This document shows positions 26,606 to 35,245 of a stretch of DNA of 64,000 nt, piece after piece. Made by a program: the position numbers and the translations under genes. The notes beneath the pieces are model-generated. The model ran no database searches. It saw nothing but the letters and a program-made list of their open reading frames with translations, and was not told the origin of the DNA. Source of the DNA: Pseudogracilibacillus sp037071985 (lineage in GTDB: Bacteria > Bacillota > Bacilli > Bacillales > Amphibacillaceae); assembly GCF_037071985.1 (NCBI RefSeq), contig NZ_JAXHDF010000002.1:186001-250000 (forward strand). The letters are read 5' to 3'. How positions within the stretch are numbered: position 1 is the first letter of the stretch; every line of letters begins with the position of its first letter.

Positions 26606-27065
26606 ATGAAAGTTAGCTTAACCAAAGCAACAAATAATGATGCAAAAGTGCTTTTTGACATGCAAGTTGAAGCTTTTATAAAAGTACCAGGATTACGAAA
26701 CAAATCCTGCAAATGAGACTTTGAATAGAGTGATAACGAGAATTAATAATCCTAATGGCGATTTTTATAAAATAGTTGCTGACAATATACTTGTTGGTGC
26801 GATCTACGTTTTTTGGAGGAAAAAAGTACAATATTGGATAAGTCCAATGTTTATTCTACCTCTATATCAAAGTAAAGGAATAGCTAAGAGGACTATAACT
26901 TTAATTGAAGAAATGTATCCTCAAGCAACAACTTGGGAATTAGCTGCAATATCAGAGGAAAAGCGGACTTGTTATTTATATGAAAAAATGGGCTATAACA
27001 AAACCGGTATTAGTAAGAAGATAAACGATAATGCAACGCTTATTTTTTATAAAAAGTTTTGTTGA
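26606..27065 (+). pseudogene. Broken GNAT acetyltransferase
   Basis: A start at 26606 (MKVSLTKATNNDAKVLFDMQVEAF) follows GGTGGGG, but the frame runs into stops near 26715. The rest continues in another frame: YQDYETNPANETLNRVITRINNPNGDFYK and the acetyl-CoA binding core LPLYQSKGIAKRTITLIEEMYP..CYLYEKMGYNKTG. A small deletion after EAF removed several codons and shifted the frame. The second half is open from 26721 but has no start signal of its own. Confidence 0.8.
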
Positions 27066-27246
27066 ACAAAAAAGAGTAATTATTGAAGTAGCATTGTGTG
27101 TGAATTGAGACAAATAGCAGAACAAATTTCCTAAGTTAATTCGGAGAGGGAAATGTGAATAAAATTCCCACTTATTATAAGATAGCAATCATTATTTTTA
27201 ATTTTCCGCTAACGGGTGCCTTTCTTGAATAAAATCCTTTACATAA

Positions 27247-27870
27247 AGGAGCAATAATATAGATAATTTAAATTATGGAGGAGGGGAATTTCTTCTTTCT
27301 TTAAATCATCCTTATAGGAAAACGTCGGTTACAGAAGGGTGGCAACCTAATATTGAACTTTTAAGAAGTAATTTAGAGCCACTAGGAGTAAAGCTGGCTC
27401 CAATAGGTGAAGATGACCTCATTGATTATGCCGATAACAGTTTTGATATTATTATCAATAGACATGAATCTTTTAATGTTGGAGAGGTAAAACGAGTCCT
27501 AAAACCAAACGGCGTTTTCATTACACAACAGGTAGGCGGATTAAATGGAAACCGTTTATCAAATATGCTTATTCCAAACTTTCAGCCACAATTCGAAACA
27601 TTAAATTTAGAAAATACGGTAGAAGATCTTAAAAAGTATAATTTTGAGATTATATTCGCTGATGAATACTTTCCTTTTCATAAATTTTTTAACATGGAAG
27701 CTCTCATTTACTATGTAAAGGTGATAGAGTGGGAATTCCCAGAGTTTAAAGTAAAAGATAACTTTAATGAACTGATGAAAGCCTACAATGAATTAATAAG
27801 AAAAGGCTATGTATTAAATTATGAACATCGTTTTATCATGGTTGCAATAAATGGAGAACTTCAAAAGTAA
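27247..27870 (+). pseudogene. SAM-dependent methyltransferase lacking its N-terminus
   Basis: The open stretch begins inside motif I (GGGEFLLSLNHPYRKTSVTEGW) and continues through DNSFDIIINRHESFNVGEVKRVLKPNGVFITQQVGG to a normal C-terminus (YNELIRKGYVLNYEHRFIMVAING). About 35 N-terminal residues and any start codon are missing, since an in-frame stop lies at 27244. I therefore call it a remnant of a class I methyltransferase. The last 61 coding bases are duplicated exactly at 29090-29150. Confidence 0.8.
27797..27857 (+). repeat. 61-bp exact direct repeat, copy 1
   Basis: This stretch, coding KGYVLNYEHRFIMVAING of the methyltransferase remnant, recurs without a mismatch at 29090-29150. Between the copies lie the HTH and membrane-protein genes. 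Confidence 0.95.
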
Positions 27871-27958
27871 TAATACGTACGCTCGCGATGTGGTTTATAT
27901 AGGGAGAGCAACTACCTTAGAGTTATTACGGCTGTTGAAGTGCCAGGAATAATAATGC

Positions 27959-27998
27959 TACCGGTTACACCTTACAGTGGTGAAAACCGGTTATTTTT
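27959..27998 (+). terminator. Terminator after methyltransferase remnant
   Basis: ACCGGTT..CACC pairs with GGTG..AAACCGGT around a short loop, followed by a TATTTTTTT tail. Confidence 0.85.
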
Positions 27999-28296
27999 TT
28001 ACTCAAATTTCCTTAACGTTGAAATTCACGTTTTGCTGGTGGTACCCAGGTGTTAGCTTCTCAATGTCTAGACGCAAATTTCTCGGAAATGGGATCAGAG
28101 ATCAGTTTAAATTCAAGTAGGCGACCTCGGCTATAGAATGCTTTGCATTACGACGACAAAACAATTAAAGCGTATTTGAATTATCGTGTAGAAAATCTTT
28201 AGTGCATGAGGGATATTATAATATCTGAATTGGATAATCGTATTTTTAATTTTGACTTAAATGCCATTAGATAACTTTTACTATGTAATATATATA

Positions 28297-28325
28297 TTGA
28301 ATATTGTAATTTATATGTTACAATA
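28297..28325 (+). promoter_or_regulatory. Promoter and palindromic operator of the HTH gene
   Basis: TTGAAT (28297-28302), 16 bp and TACAAT (28319-28324) form a sigma-A promoter. A perfect 8-bp inverted repeat, TATTGTAA at 28302-28309 and TTACAATA at 28318-28325, fills the spacer and -10 box. This is the expected layout for autorepression by the small HTH protein encoded 22 bp downstream. Confidence 0.6.
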
Positions 28326-28346
28326 ATATTGAGGTGGTTAGTATAG

Positions 28347-28559
28347 ATGAAAAATAATGTAAAGATAGCTCGTGTTCAAATAGACTTAACCCAGCAGCAA
28401 TTAGCAGAAAAAGTTGGTATCACTCGTCAGACGGTTAGTTTAATTGAAAAAGGAAAATATAATCCTTCCTTGAAATTGTGTCTTGCGATTTGTGATGTCG
28501 TACATAAAACGTTAGATGAGTTATTTTGGGTGGATAAGGAGGACCGAACGGAATGTTGA
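28347..28559 (+). CDS. Small Xre/Cro-family HTH regulator
   Basis: The 70-residue protein is almost only a helix-turn-helix: IARVQIDLTQQQLAEKVGITRQTVSLIEKGKYNPSLKLCLAICDVVHKTLDELFW. Recognition-helix residues are in ITRQTVSLIEKG. It probably binds the palindrome just upstream. Its stop overlaps the start of the membrane-protein gene (28553), so the pair is translationally coupled. Such HTH plus small membrane protein pairs are frequent in Firmicutes; the signal is unknown. GAGGTGG lies 12 bases before the ATG. Confidence 0.92.
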   Translation: MKNNVKIARVQIDLTQQQLAEKVGITRQTVSLIEKGKYNPSLKLCLAICDVVHKTLDELFWVDKEDRTEC

Positions 28560-28984
28560 AAAAAATTACCGATGAACGATTAAAATTGCAAAACTTGAAA
28601 AATATTAGGATATTATTTTTAGTACAAAACATTGGAATTATAGGCATATTAGGGTATGATTTGGTCACTAAAGGACTGGAAGGAATGACAGAAAATCCAT
28701 TATGGTTTGTTTTTATGATAACCATGGTAGTATCTTTATATTTATCCATGAGCATAAGTGTAGAACACGAAACCAATTCAAAGCACCCCAAAAAAGGACT
28801 TAATATTTCGATTTTAATATTAGTGATTATTTCTGCTGTGATTGGAATTTTTGTATCAATTACCGACGGATTTAATGTTCGTGATGGATTAATTATGGGT
28901 GGAATATTATTCATTTGTGGTCTAATTCCTGTAATTTATCTTTACTATTTACGGAAAAGACGATCAGAAGAAAATGATAATTAA
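28553..28984 (+). CDS. Four-span membrane protein coupled to HTH regulator
   Basis: The 143-residue protein has hydrophobic segments at roughly 21-38, 49-68, 84-103 and 112-131, separated by short charged loops, and a basic C-terminal tail (RKRRSEENDN). I do not recognise a named family with certainty. AAGGAGG lies upstream inside the HTH gene, and the two genes overlap by seven bases. The arrangement suggests that the membrane protein modulates the HTH repressor or is its only target; this is inference. Confidence 0.8.
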   Translation: MLKKITDERLKLQNLKNIRILFLVQNIGIIGILGYDLVTKGLEGMTENPLWFVFMITMVVSLYLSMSISVEHETNSKHPKKGLNISILILVIISAVIGIFVSITDGFNVRDGLIMGGILFICGLIPVIYLYYLRKRRSEENDN

Positions 28985-29089
28985 TGTAAAACTTTAATAT
29001 GGACACCTAATTTGTCTTTGTTTCAATTTTATCTTCTATTAAGAAATGAAAATTATTTTATTCTAAAATGAGCTGTTGAATGTCTATAG

Positions 29090-29150
29090 TAAGAAAAGGC
29101 TATGTATTAAATTATGAACATCGTTTTATCATGGTTGCAATAAATGGAGA
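29090..29150 (+). repeat. 61-bp exact direct repeat, copy 2
   Basis: It is identical to 27797-27857 (the 3' coding end of the methyltransferase remnant). Here it stands alone, without the rest of that gene. Confidence 0.95.
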
Positions 29151-29285
29151 CCATACATAACTGCATTAAAAGATACAATTAATGAATTATTATAGTACCT
29201 TAAAAAAATATCAATTCACTTAGTAGCCTGGTATTAGATTAGGCTTTCCTTCTAAAAAGAAAATTTAAATGATGAGGTATAAAAA

Positions 29286-29738
29286 ATGAAACTCATTTCG
29301 GTAAAAGAAAATCCAGAATTTATGAACAAAGCAATTAAATATTTTCAAAGTAAATGGGCAAGTGAAGAAAGTATGATGTTATATGAGGATAGTATAACAC
29401 ATTGTATTGACCCTTATAATCCGTTGCCACAATGGTATTTGTTGATGGATGACAATAAAATAATTGGTTGTGCGGGTCTTATTACTAATGATTTTATTAG
29501 CCGAATGGACTTATATCCTTGGCTGTGTGCCTTATATATTGAAGAGGAATACAGAGGGAATGCTTATGGTGCTATTTTATTGGAAAAGGCGAAAAAAGAC
29601 GCAAAGAATGGCGGTTTTTACAATTTATATCTCTGTACAGATCATATCGGTTATTATGAAAAATATGGATTTGAATATATTGGTATAGGCTATCACCCGT
29701 GGGGAGAGAATTCACGTATCTATAAAACAAGGGTATAG
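29286..29738 (+). CDS. GNAT family N-acetyltransferase
   Basis: The intact 150-residue protein has the GNAT acetyl-CoA loop in ALYIEEEYRGNAYGAILLEKAKKDA (motif A) and the end YLCTDHIGYYEKYGFEYIGIGYHPWGENSRIYKTRV. The substrate is unknown. An ATGATGAGGT segment with a GAGG site precedes the ATG. It is one of several small acetyltransferase genes in this accessory stretch, most of them broken. Confidence 0.88.
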   Translation: MKLISVKENPEFMNKAIKYFQSKWASEESMMLYEDSITHCIDPYNPLPQWYLLMDDNKIIGCAGLITNDFISRMDLYPWLCALYIEEEYRGNAYGAILLEKAKKDAKNGGFYNLYLCTDHIGYYEKYGFEYIGIGYHPWGENSRIYKTRV

Positions 29739-29803
29739 AAAGACTTGGAGAAATGTAAAGAGAGTTAACTGGATCTCTAATTAAATAGAGACAGGTGATT
29801 TAG

Positions 29804-30359
29804 TTGATTATTTGGGTTAATGGGGCTTTTGGTTCAGGGAAAACACAAACTGCTTATGAATTACATAGAAGGATTTCTAATTCATTTGTGTATGATCCAG
29901 AAATTATCGGATTTTTTATCGGTAAAAATATTCCTAAAGAACTTTGAGGGATTTTCAAGATTATACTATCTGGCGTGAGTTAAATTACAATATCCTTAAA
30001 TACACGGATAGCGAATAGAAGGGATTATCGTACCAATGACTAGTTAATCCCCAGTATTTTGACGAAATAATTGGCAAACTAAGATCTGATGGGACTACAG
30101 TCAACTGCTACGGGCTACTAAGGAAACTTTAGAAAAGAGATTAAAAAGTAGGGGAGAAACAAAAAATTCATGGGGGGCAAAACAAATAGATAGATGAATA
30201 GAAGGGTTATCAAATGACGTATTTCAATATCGTATAGATACAGAAAAAATGACTATTGAAAAGGTTGCTGAAACAATAGCTTCAATGTCAAATATTCATA
30301 TACTTCCAGATCAGAGAATAAGGTTAGGAAAAAACGGGATAAGATTAAAACACAACTAA
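29804..30359 (+). pseudogene. Broken TmrB-like ATP-binding protein (tunicamycin-resistance family)
   Basis: A TTG start with AGGTGA upstream gives MIIWVNGAFGSGKTQTAYELHRRI, a Walker A P-loop of the TmrB/AAA type. The frame stops at 29947, and recognisable pieces follow in shifting frames: DFQDYTIWRELNYNILKY, NPQYFDEIIGKLRSDG, SMSNIHILPDQR. Several stops and frameshifts are present, so no intact product can be made. TmrB-type proteins are small nucleotide-binding proteins; a resistance role is family knowledge only. Confidence 0.75.
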
Positions 30360-30940
30360 AGCAAATTCGTTTTTAATTATCTTTGCCATATGTTGTGTTT
30401 CAATGTAAGTTACTTTTATAGGAAGAATGCCGATGACTATATTGAAAAACTGATAAGAGACCAAAGAGATCCTTACGCCACTTCTTATTATGAAAAATAA
30501 AGTTGACATTCTTTATTAAACATGAGTACAATATTATTTGTAAGATTGATTTCAATGAGAAAAAATATTCAATAAAATATGAGGTGTCTTTGTGAGTGTA
30601 TTAGGTTCTAAATAGGAAAAAATTAAAATTGAAATAAATGTAATGCGGAATAGGGTTTTTTCACAAAAGTGTACCCTTTATTTCAGCATGGATTTATTTT
30701 GAATCCTGTGAAGATACCTTTTATACTTTATAAATTGTGCAATTACTGTAGGAAAGCTATAAACATTATAAATAGCTTATTTCTGTGTATATTGCATATT
30801 CCTATAAATATAAAAGCTACGGTATCCCCGTAGTTTTTTTGCTTTATCTAAATTTCAAAGTATAACTTTTATCTACCGACCGACACTCATTGGAATCAAT
30901 TATAAAGGTATCTTCATGTATGATGTTAATTTAATCATTT
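30360..30940. other. 580-bp spacer with short coding scrap and orphan terminator
   Basis: The only coding-like scrap is at 30417-30499 (RKNADDYIEKLIRDQRDPYA), which I cannot assign. A hairpin with a T tract lies at 30817-30840. Otherwise it is AT-rich without structure that I can read. Confidence 0.55.
30817..30840 (+). terminator. Orphan terminator
   Basis: CTACGG and CCGTAG form a 6-bp stem with a TATCC loop followed by seven T residues. There is no intact gene directly upstream. Confidence 0.7.
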
Positions 30941-30956
30941 CGTGAGGAGAATAAAA

Positions 30957-32864
30957 ATGAACGAGAAAACTTTTGAGAAGCTTCAATATAATGAGTTGAA
31001 AAAAATTGTACGTTCTTATTGTGTAAGCGGATTGGGAAAAAATATGATAGAAAAATTAAATCCAAGTACGAATTTAACTGTAGTTCAAAATCGCTTAGAT
31101 GAGACTACTGAGGCACGAGCGATATTGGATACAGGAAGTCAAGCTCCTTTTTTAGGGGTTTCTAACATTGAAAATATTATTGAAAAACTAGAAAAAGGTG
31201 TTATTTTAGAATCGAATGATTTGCTTCGTATATCGGATTTTTTAAGAGGCTGCAGAAAAGTTAAAGAATTTATGCTTGATAAAGAATTTTTTTCTCCCAT
31301 ACTTGCATCTTATGCGAATTCAATGACAGATTTTAGCAAAACAGAAGAAGAAATTAATTTTTCCATTAAAGGTAATAGGATTGACTCTAGTGCAAGCAAA
31401 CAATTAAAGAAGGTACGACATAGTATTGATTTAACGGAAGAAAAAATTAAAGAACGTTTAGATAAATTTTTAAAAAGCGGTGCTAATAAAAAATATATCC
31501 AAGAGTTCTTAGTAGTTAAGAAAGATGATAAATATACTATTCCAATTAAAGCTTCCTTTAAAAATCAAGTTTCCGGATTAATTGTAGAGGTTTCTTCTAA
31601 AGGCTCCACAGTTTTTATCGAACCAAATACAGTTACAAAGCTAAATGGAGAGCTTGCAAATTTGAAAGCTGAAGAAGCAATGGAAGAATATCAAATATTA
31701 GCAACTTTGTCAGGAATGATATTGGAACACATTCATGAAATAAAGATAAATATGGAGCTTATCAGCCAATATGATATGGTGTTTGCAAAAGCAAAATTTA
31801 GTAAACAAATAGATGGTATCGAACCAAAATTAAATGATCATGGCTATATCAAGTTAGTTGGTGCAAAACATCCACTATTAACAGGGGAAGTTGTACCATT
31901 AGACTTTAAAATTGGGAAAGAGAACCGGAGTTTAATTATTACAGGACCGAACGCTGGTGGAAAAACAATTGTACTAAAAACAATAGGTTTATTAACATTG
32001 GCAGTAATGTCTGGATTCCATATTCATGCTAAAAAAGAAACGGAAGTAGCAATATTTGAAAATATTTATGTTGATATTGGCGATGATCAAAGTATAGAAA
32101 ATGCACTAAGTACTTTCTCATCCCATATGAAAAATATTTCAGAAATCATGAGAGCTTCAAATAATAACACACTTTTACTGTTTGATGAAATAGGAAGTGG
32201 GACGGAACCGAATGAAGGTGCAGCACTTGCAATTTCTATTTTAGAACAATTTTACCATATGGGATGTATTACAGTCGCAACAACACACTATGGAGAAATT
32301 AAACGTTTTTCTGAGTTGCATACTGATTTTATGAATGCGGCAATGCAATTTAATAGTGAAACATTAGAACCATTGTATAAATTACTGATAGGGGAGTCAG
32401 GTGAAAGTAATGCACTTTGGATTTCTAAAAAAATGAATGTCCAAGAAAATGTGTTAAAGAGAGCAAAAGAATATATGAATAATAAAGACTATCATTTGGG
32501 ACTTGTGAATGAAGATAAAATAAGGAAGCCAAAATCCAAACATCTTAAAAAGAAAATTGAAGAAAAGTACGACTATAAAAAAGGAGATCGTGTAAAATTA
32601 TTAGAACATGATGATTTTGGTTTAGTATATAAGGAAATGGATCATTCGCATAATATTGTTGTTTTTTTTAATGGAGAATTTATTGACGTAAATGTAAAAA
32701 GACTTGCACTAGATATACCAGCGAGCAAAATGTATCCGGAAGGTTATGATTTAGACAATTTGTTTATTGACCATCAAACTCGGAAAATGCAGCATGATAT
32801 TGAACGTGGTTCAAAAAAAGCCCTTCGAAAAATACAAAAAGAAATTAGAAATAGTAGAGGTTGA
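30957..32864 (+). CDS. MutS2-like ATPase without an Smr domain
   Basis: The 635-residue protein matches MutS2 in its core: N-terminal LQYNELKKIVRSYCVSGLGK, the lever region with FIEPNTVTKLNGEL, ATPase with Walker A ITGPNAGGKTIVLKTIG, Walker B LLLFDEIGSGTEPNEGAAL, and ATTHYGEIK. After a KOW-like segment (KKGDRVKLLEHDDFGLV) it ends in a basic tail, with no Smr nuclease domain and no mismatch-binding domain I. GAGGAG precedes the ATG at 30957. It is probably a paralogue of the chromosomal mutS2. A role in recombination or translation quality control is inference from the MutS2 family. Confidence 0.88.
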   Translation: MNEKTFEKLQYNELKKIVRSYCVSGLGKNMIEKLNPSTNLTVVQNRLDETTEARAILDTGSQAPFLGVSNIENIIEKLEKGVILESNDLLRISDFLRGCRKVKEFMLDKEFFSPILASYANSMTDFSKTEEEINFSIKGNRIDSSASKQLKKVRHSIDLTEEKIKERLDKFLKSGANKKYIQEFLVVKKDDKYTIPIKASFKNQVSGLIVEVSSKGSTVFIEPNTVTKLNGELANLKAEEAMEEYQILATLSGMILEHIHEIKINMELISQYDMVFAKAKFSKQIDGIEPKLNDHGYIKLVGAKHPLLTGEVVPLDFKIGKENRSLIITGPNAGGKTIVLKTIGLLTLAVMSGFHIHAKKETEVAIFENIYVDIGDDQSIENALSTFSSHMKNISEIMRASNNNTLLLFDEIGSGTEPNEGAALAISILEQFYHMGCITVATTHYGEIKRFSELHTDFMNAAMQFNSETLEPLYKLLIGESGESNALWISKKMNVQENVLKRAKEYMNNKDYHLGLVNEDKIRKPKSKHLKKKIEEKYDYKKGDRVKLLEHDDFGLVYKEMDHSHNIVVFFNGEFIDVNVKRLALDIPASKMYPEGYDLDNLFIDHQTRKMQHDIERGSKKALRKIQKEIRNSRG

Positions 32865-32870
32865 GGGAAA

Positions 32871-33260
32871 ATGAATATAACAATTATCACGCAACGGAAG
32901 AGGTTGTGAGAAATGCATTTTTAAATGAAGAATTCAGTGATGGGAGAGAAGATGATATACTTGTATAGTAAATCAGACAGTCTGATGGATTTATTCCAGT
33001 ACTTTCATTAGTTGCTGTATATCAATAAAATTATGTTTATTGGTCATATCCTTTTATCTAAAAATATAATTGTAAATGGTGACAAAACGGTGGATTCTTT
33101 AAAACTTGCCCTATATCTGTGATATCGGTATATCAGAAAAAAGGGATTGGAGGTCGATTAATTCGTGCTGCGACAAAAAAGGCGAAAGAAATGGGCCTCC
33201 ATTCTATATTTTTTTATGACTATCCCAAATTTGGCTTTAAACCAGCAAGCTTTTGGTAGG
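32871..33260 (+). pseudogene. Remnant of a GNAT acetyltransferase
   Basis: A start with GAGGGAAA upstream (MNITI) is followed by frameshifted family pieces: NATEEVVRNAFLNEEFSD-like YHATEEVVRNAFLNEEFSDGRED, then QSDGFIPVLSL-like, YQKKGIGGRLIRAATKKAKEMGLHS and YPKFGFKPASFW. Stops separate the pieces, so the gene is dead. Confidence 0.75.
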
Positions 33261-33557
33261 GGGTATTAGGAAGCTTTATTAACTTATTCAAATAATGGGG
33301 ACGATTATATATGATAACAAAGAGCGCTCAAGTAGGATTGGTTCCTATTCTTATTAATTCCAACCTTAACGGAGTACGGTTTTAGTTTCATGGATAAATA
33401 TAAATGTTTTAAATAAGATTTAGAAAAAGTGTACTTAAAAGAAGGAAATTTTTATTAAATAGTAAAATTACTATAATATTGATTATTAAAGGTAGTTCAG
33501 TAGAAAATTTGTTTTTAGTAGGACATTAAATTAAATCACTGATAGGTGGTAATTTAG
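33261..33557. other. Spacer downstream of GNAT remnant
   Basis: About 300 bp without an open frame that I can assign. It may contain the eroded C-terminus of the preceding GNAT remnant. TAGGTGGT near 33543 is the ribosome site of the next gene. Confidence 0.5.
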
Positions 33558-34058
33558 GTGAAAATTATAATTAAGAAATTGCAAGTTGAAGATTTTGATA
33601 ATTTATTTGAATTCGAATATAAAAACAGGGATTACTTTGAAGAAATGGTTCCGAGCCGTGGAGATGACTACTATAACTTTGAGGTTTTTAAACAAAAAAA
33701 CAAAGCACTATTGGATGAACAAGCACAAGGGTTATCCTACTTTTACTTAATTAAGAATAAAGAAGGTATAATTGGACGGATAAACTTAGTAGATATTGAA
33801 AAACCACGGGGTGTTTGTCAGATCGGATATAGAATCGGAGAAGCATATATTGGAAGAGGCGTTGCTAGTAGAGCCTTGAAGCTATTATTAGAGAAGACAA
33901 CAAAGCTAGGTATAAGACAGATATCAGCGAAGACAACAACTAATAACATAGCATCTCAGAAGGTCTTGGAGAAAAACGGATTTAAATACTCAGAAACCGC
34001 TGATGAAGTATTGAATGGGAACAATTTGTCTTTTGTTTATTATATTTGGGAGAAATAG
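33558..34058 (+). CDS. GNAT family N-acetyltransferase (RimJ/RimL type)
   Basis: The 166-residue intact protein starts at GTG 33558 after TAGGTGGT. It shows the RimJ/RimL pattern: IKKLQVEDFDNLFEFEYKNRDYF, GVCQIGYRIGEAYIGRGVASRALKLLLE (acetyl-CoA loop GRGVAS) and TTTNNIASQKVLEKNGFKYSE. It would acetylate an amino group of an unknown substrate. Confidence 0.9.
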   Translation: MKIIIKKLQVEDFDNLFEFEYKNRDYFEEMVPSRGDDYYNFEVFKQKNKALLDEQAQGLSYFYLIKNKEGIIGRINLVDIEKPRGVCQIGYRIGEAYIGRGVASRALKLLLEKTTKLGIRQISAKTTTNNIASQKVLEKNGFKYSETADEVLNGNNLSFVYYIWEK

Positions 34059-34125
34059 GAGAGAGCTTCTTCTACTATACTAGCTAATAGAATTATTGTT
34101 CTAACAGTGCTTTAATACAATAATT

Positions 34126-34150
34126 AGATCGTTAAAATGGATCTTTTTTA
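34126..34150 (+). terminator. Weak terminator after GNAT gene
   Basis: AGATC and GATCT form a 5-bp stem with a 9-nt loop, followed by a T run. Confidence 0.45.
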
Positions 34151-34293
34151 TTTAAAGTAGAGTTTATCACTAATCCAATGGACTATAGTGATGTAAGCAG
34201 TAATAAAAGAAACCTTCTAACAGATGAACATGATGCATTCGCATATATTCTTAATGAGTGAAAATGCATTATAGTGAGGAAAAGAGGACGACG

Positions 34294-34808
34294 ATGGAAC
34301 GTGTAAACTTTTATAATCAAAGAAATTTTAAATGTGATGCGGAGAAAACTTTCATCTCCCAAAAGAATCTTATCCATGAGCTTATACCGAATGCTGATGT
34401 ACAACACGTTGGTAGCACTGCAATACCACACAGTCTTACTAAAGGAGATTTAGATATACAGGTTCGTGTTTCCGAAATTCAATTTAATAAAGCTGTCAAA
34501 GCACTCTCTGCTATGTATGAATCCAACGAGGGCAGTATAAAAACAAATAGTTTAGAGCATTTAAAGATGATACGGCTACACCTCCTTTAGGTATACAACT
34601 GACTGTTATAGGCTCTGAATTTGATTTCTTCTGGAAGTTTCGAGATATTTTACTACAAAATGATCAGTATCGAAATGAGTATGATGAATTGAAAAAGAAG
34701 TTTGAAGGACAAGATATGGAAGTTTATAGGGAGGCGAAAAATGATTTCTTTAGCAAGATTATACAAACTCCTGAATTTATGCAATTAAAAAGCGATGCTG
34801 ATATATAG
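34294..34808 (+). pseudogene. GrpB family nucleotidyltransferase-like gene with one frameshift
   Basis: From the ATG at 34294 (GAGG upstream) the first part has the GrpB signature NLIHELIPNADVQHVGSTAIPHSLTKGDLDIQV. Near 34560 the frame shifts by one base at a TTTAAA tract. The rest, FKDDTATPPLGIQLTVIGSEFDFFWKFRDILL to PEFMQLKSD, continues in the -1 frame to a stop at 34808. Apart from that single lost base the gene looks complete, so it may be recently broken, a sequencing error, or frameshift-expressed. Confidence 0.85.
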
Positions 34809-34838
34809 TTAAAATTCTTTCCTAAAAAAGGAGAGATT

Positions 34839-35060
34839 ATGTTGAACGAAACTACTCATACTAATGAGTTTAAGAATACGATAGATGCTGTTAATCATCT
34901 TACAGAAGATGATGCTAAATCATTGTTAAAATTAATCTATGAATTTGTCGATACTGCTATGACGGGAAATGGCGGAGATAAAGTGAAATTAGAGGTTGTA
35001 GAAAAGGTATCAGATATTTATAAACGTATTCCATATTTAAACGAGATAAGAAATAAATAA
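34839..35060 (+). CDS. Small conserved hypothetical protein
   Basis: The 73-residue acidic helical protein (NHLTEDDAKSLLKLIYEFVDTAMTG..KLEVVEKVSDIYKRIPYLNEIRNK) has a strong AAAGGAGAG site before its ATG. I do not recognise the family. There are no membrane spans or cysteines. It stands between the GrpB remnant and a duplicated spacer. Confidence 0.6.
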   Translation: MLNETTHTNEFKNTIDAVNHLTEDDAKSLLKLIYEFVDTAMTGNGGDKVKLEVVEKVSDIYKRIPYLNEIRNK

Positions 35061-35117
35061 AAAAGTTATAAAACTGATTAGTTGCCAGGTAATGTGAATA
35101 AATGTATTTAAAGTAAT

Positions 35118-35245
35118 GGGTGCGTTAATCCAGAAGGTTTAATACTATTTTTATCGAATTTATTATAGTAACGGGGAAGGTTTGTTCAATAAAAAGGAAC
35201 GTTAAAAAAGAGAAACAACTTTAGTTTTAGGGGATGATTTTAGTT
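35118..35245 (+). repeat. Duplicated spacer, copy 1 (128 bp)
   Basis: It begins GGGTGCGTTAATCC, continues with CTATTTTTATCGAATTTATT and AGTAACGGGGAAGG, and ends in AGGGGATGATTTTAGTT. It aligns over its length with 36367-36507, with few substitutions and one 13-bp indel. Its 3' end supplies the ribosome site and TTG start of the following GNAT gene. Confidence 0.9.

Larger units (their letters stand above)
27871..28346. other. 476-bp spacer with terminator, GC-rich block and HTH promoter
   Basis: No gene is seen. It contains the terminator at 27959-27998, a GC-richer block at about 28020-28145 of unknown origin, and the promoter/operator of the HTH gene at 28297-28325. Confidence 0.6.

Noticed and set aside
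28347..28984. Classical toxin-antitoxin system
   Set aside because: The membrane protein is larger than typical type I or II toxins and no known toxin family is recognised. An HTH/membrane signalling pair is an equally good reading.
30417..30499. Coding-like peptide RKNADDYIEKLIRDQRDPYA ending in a stop
   Set aside because: No start, no recognised family and only 27 codons; noted within the spacer but not called as a gene.
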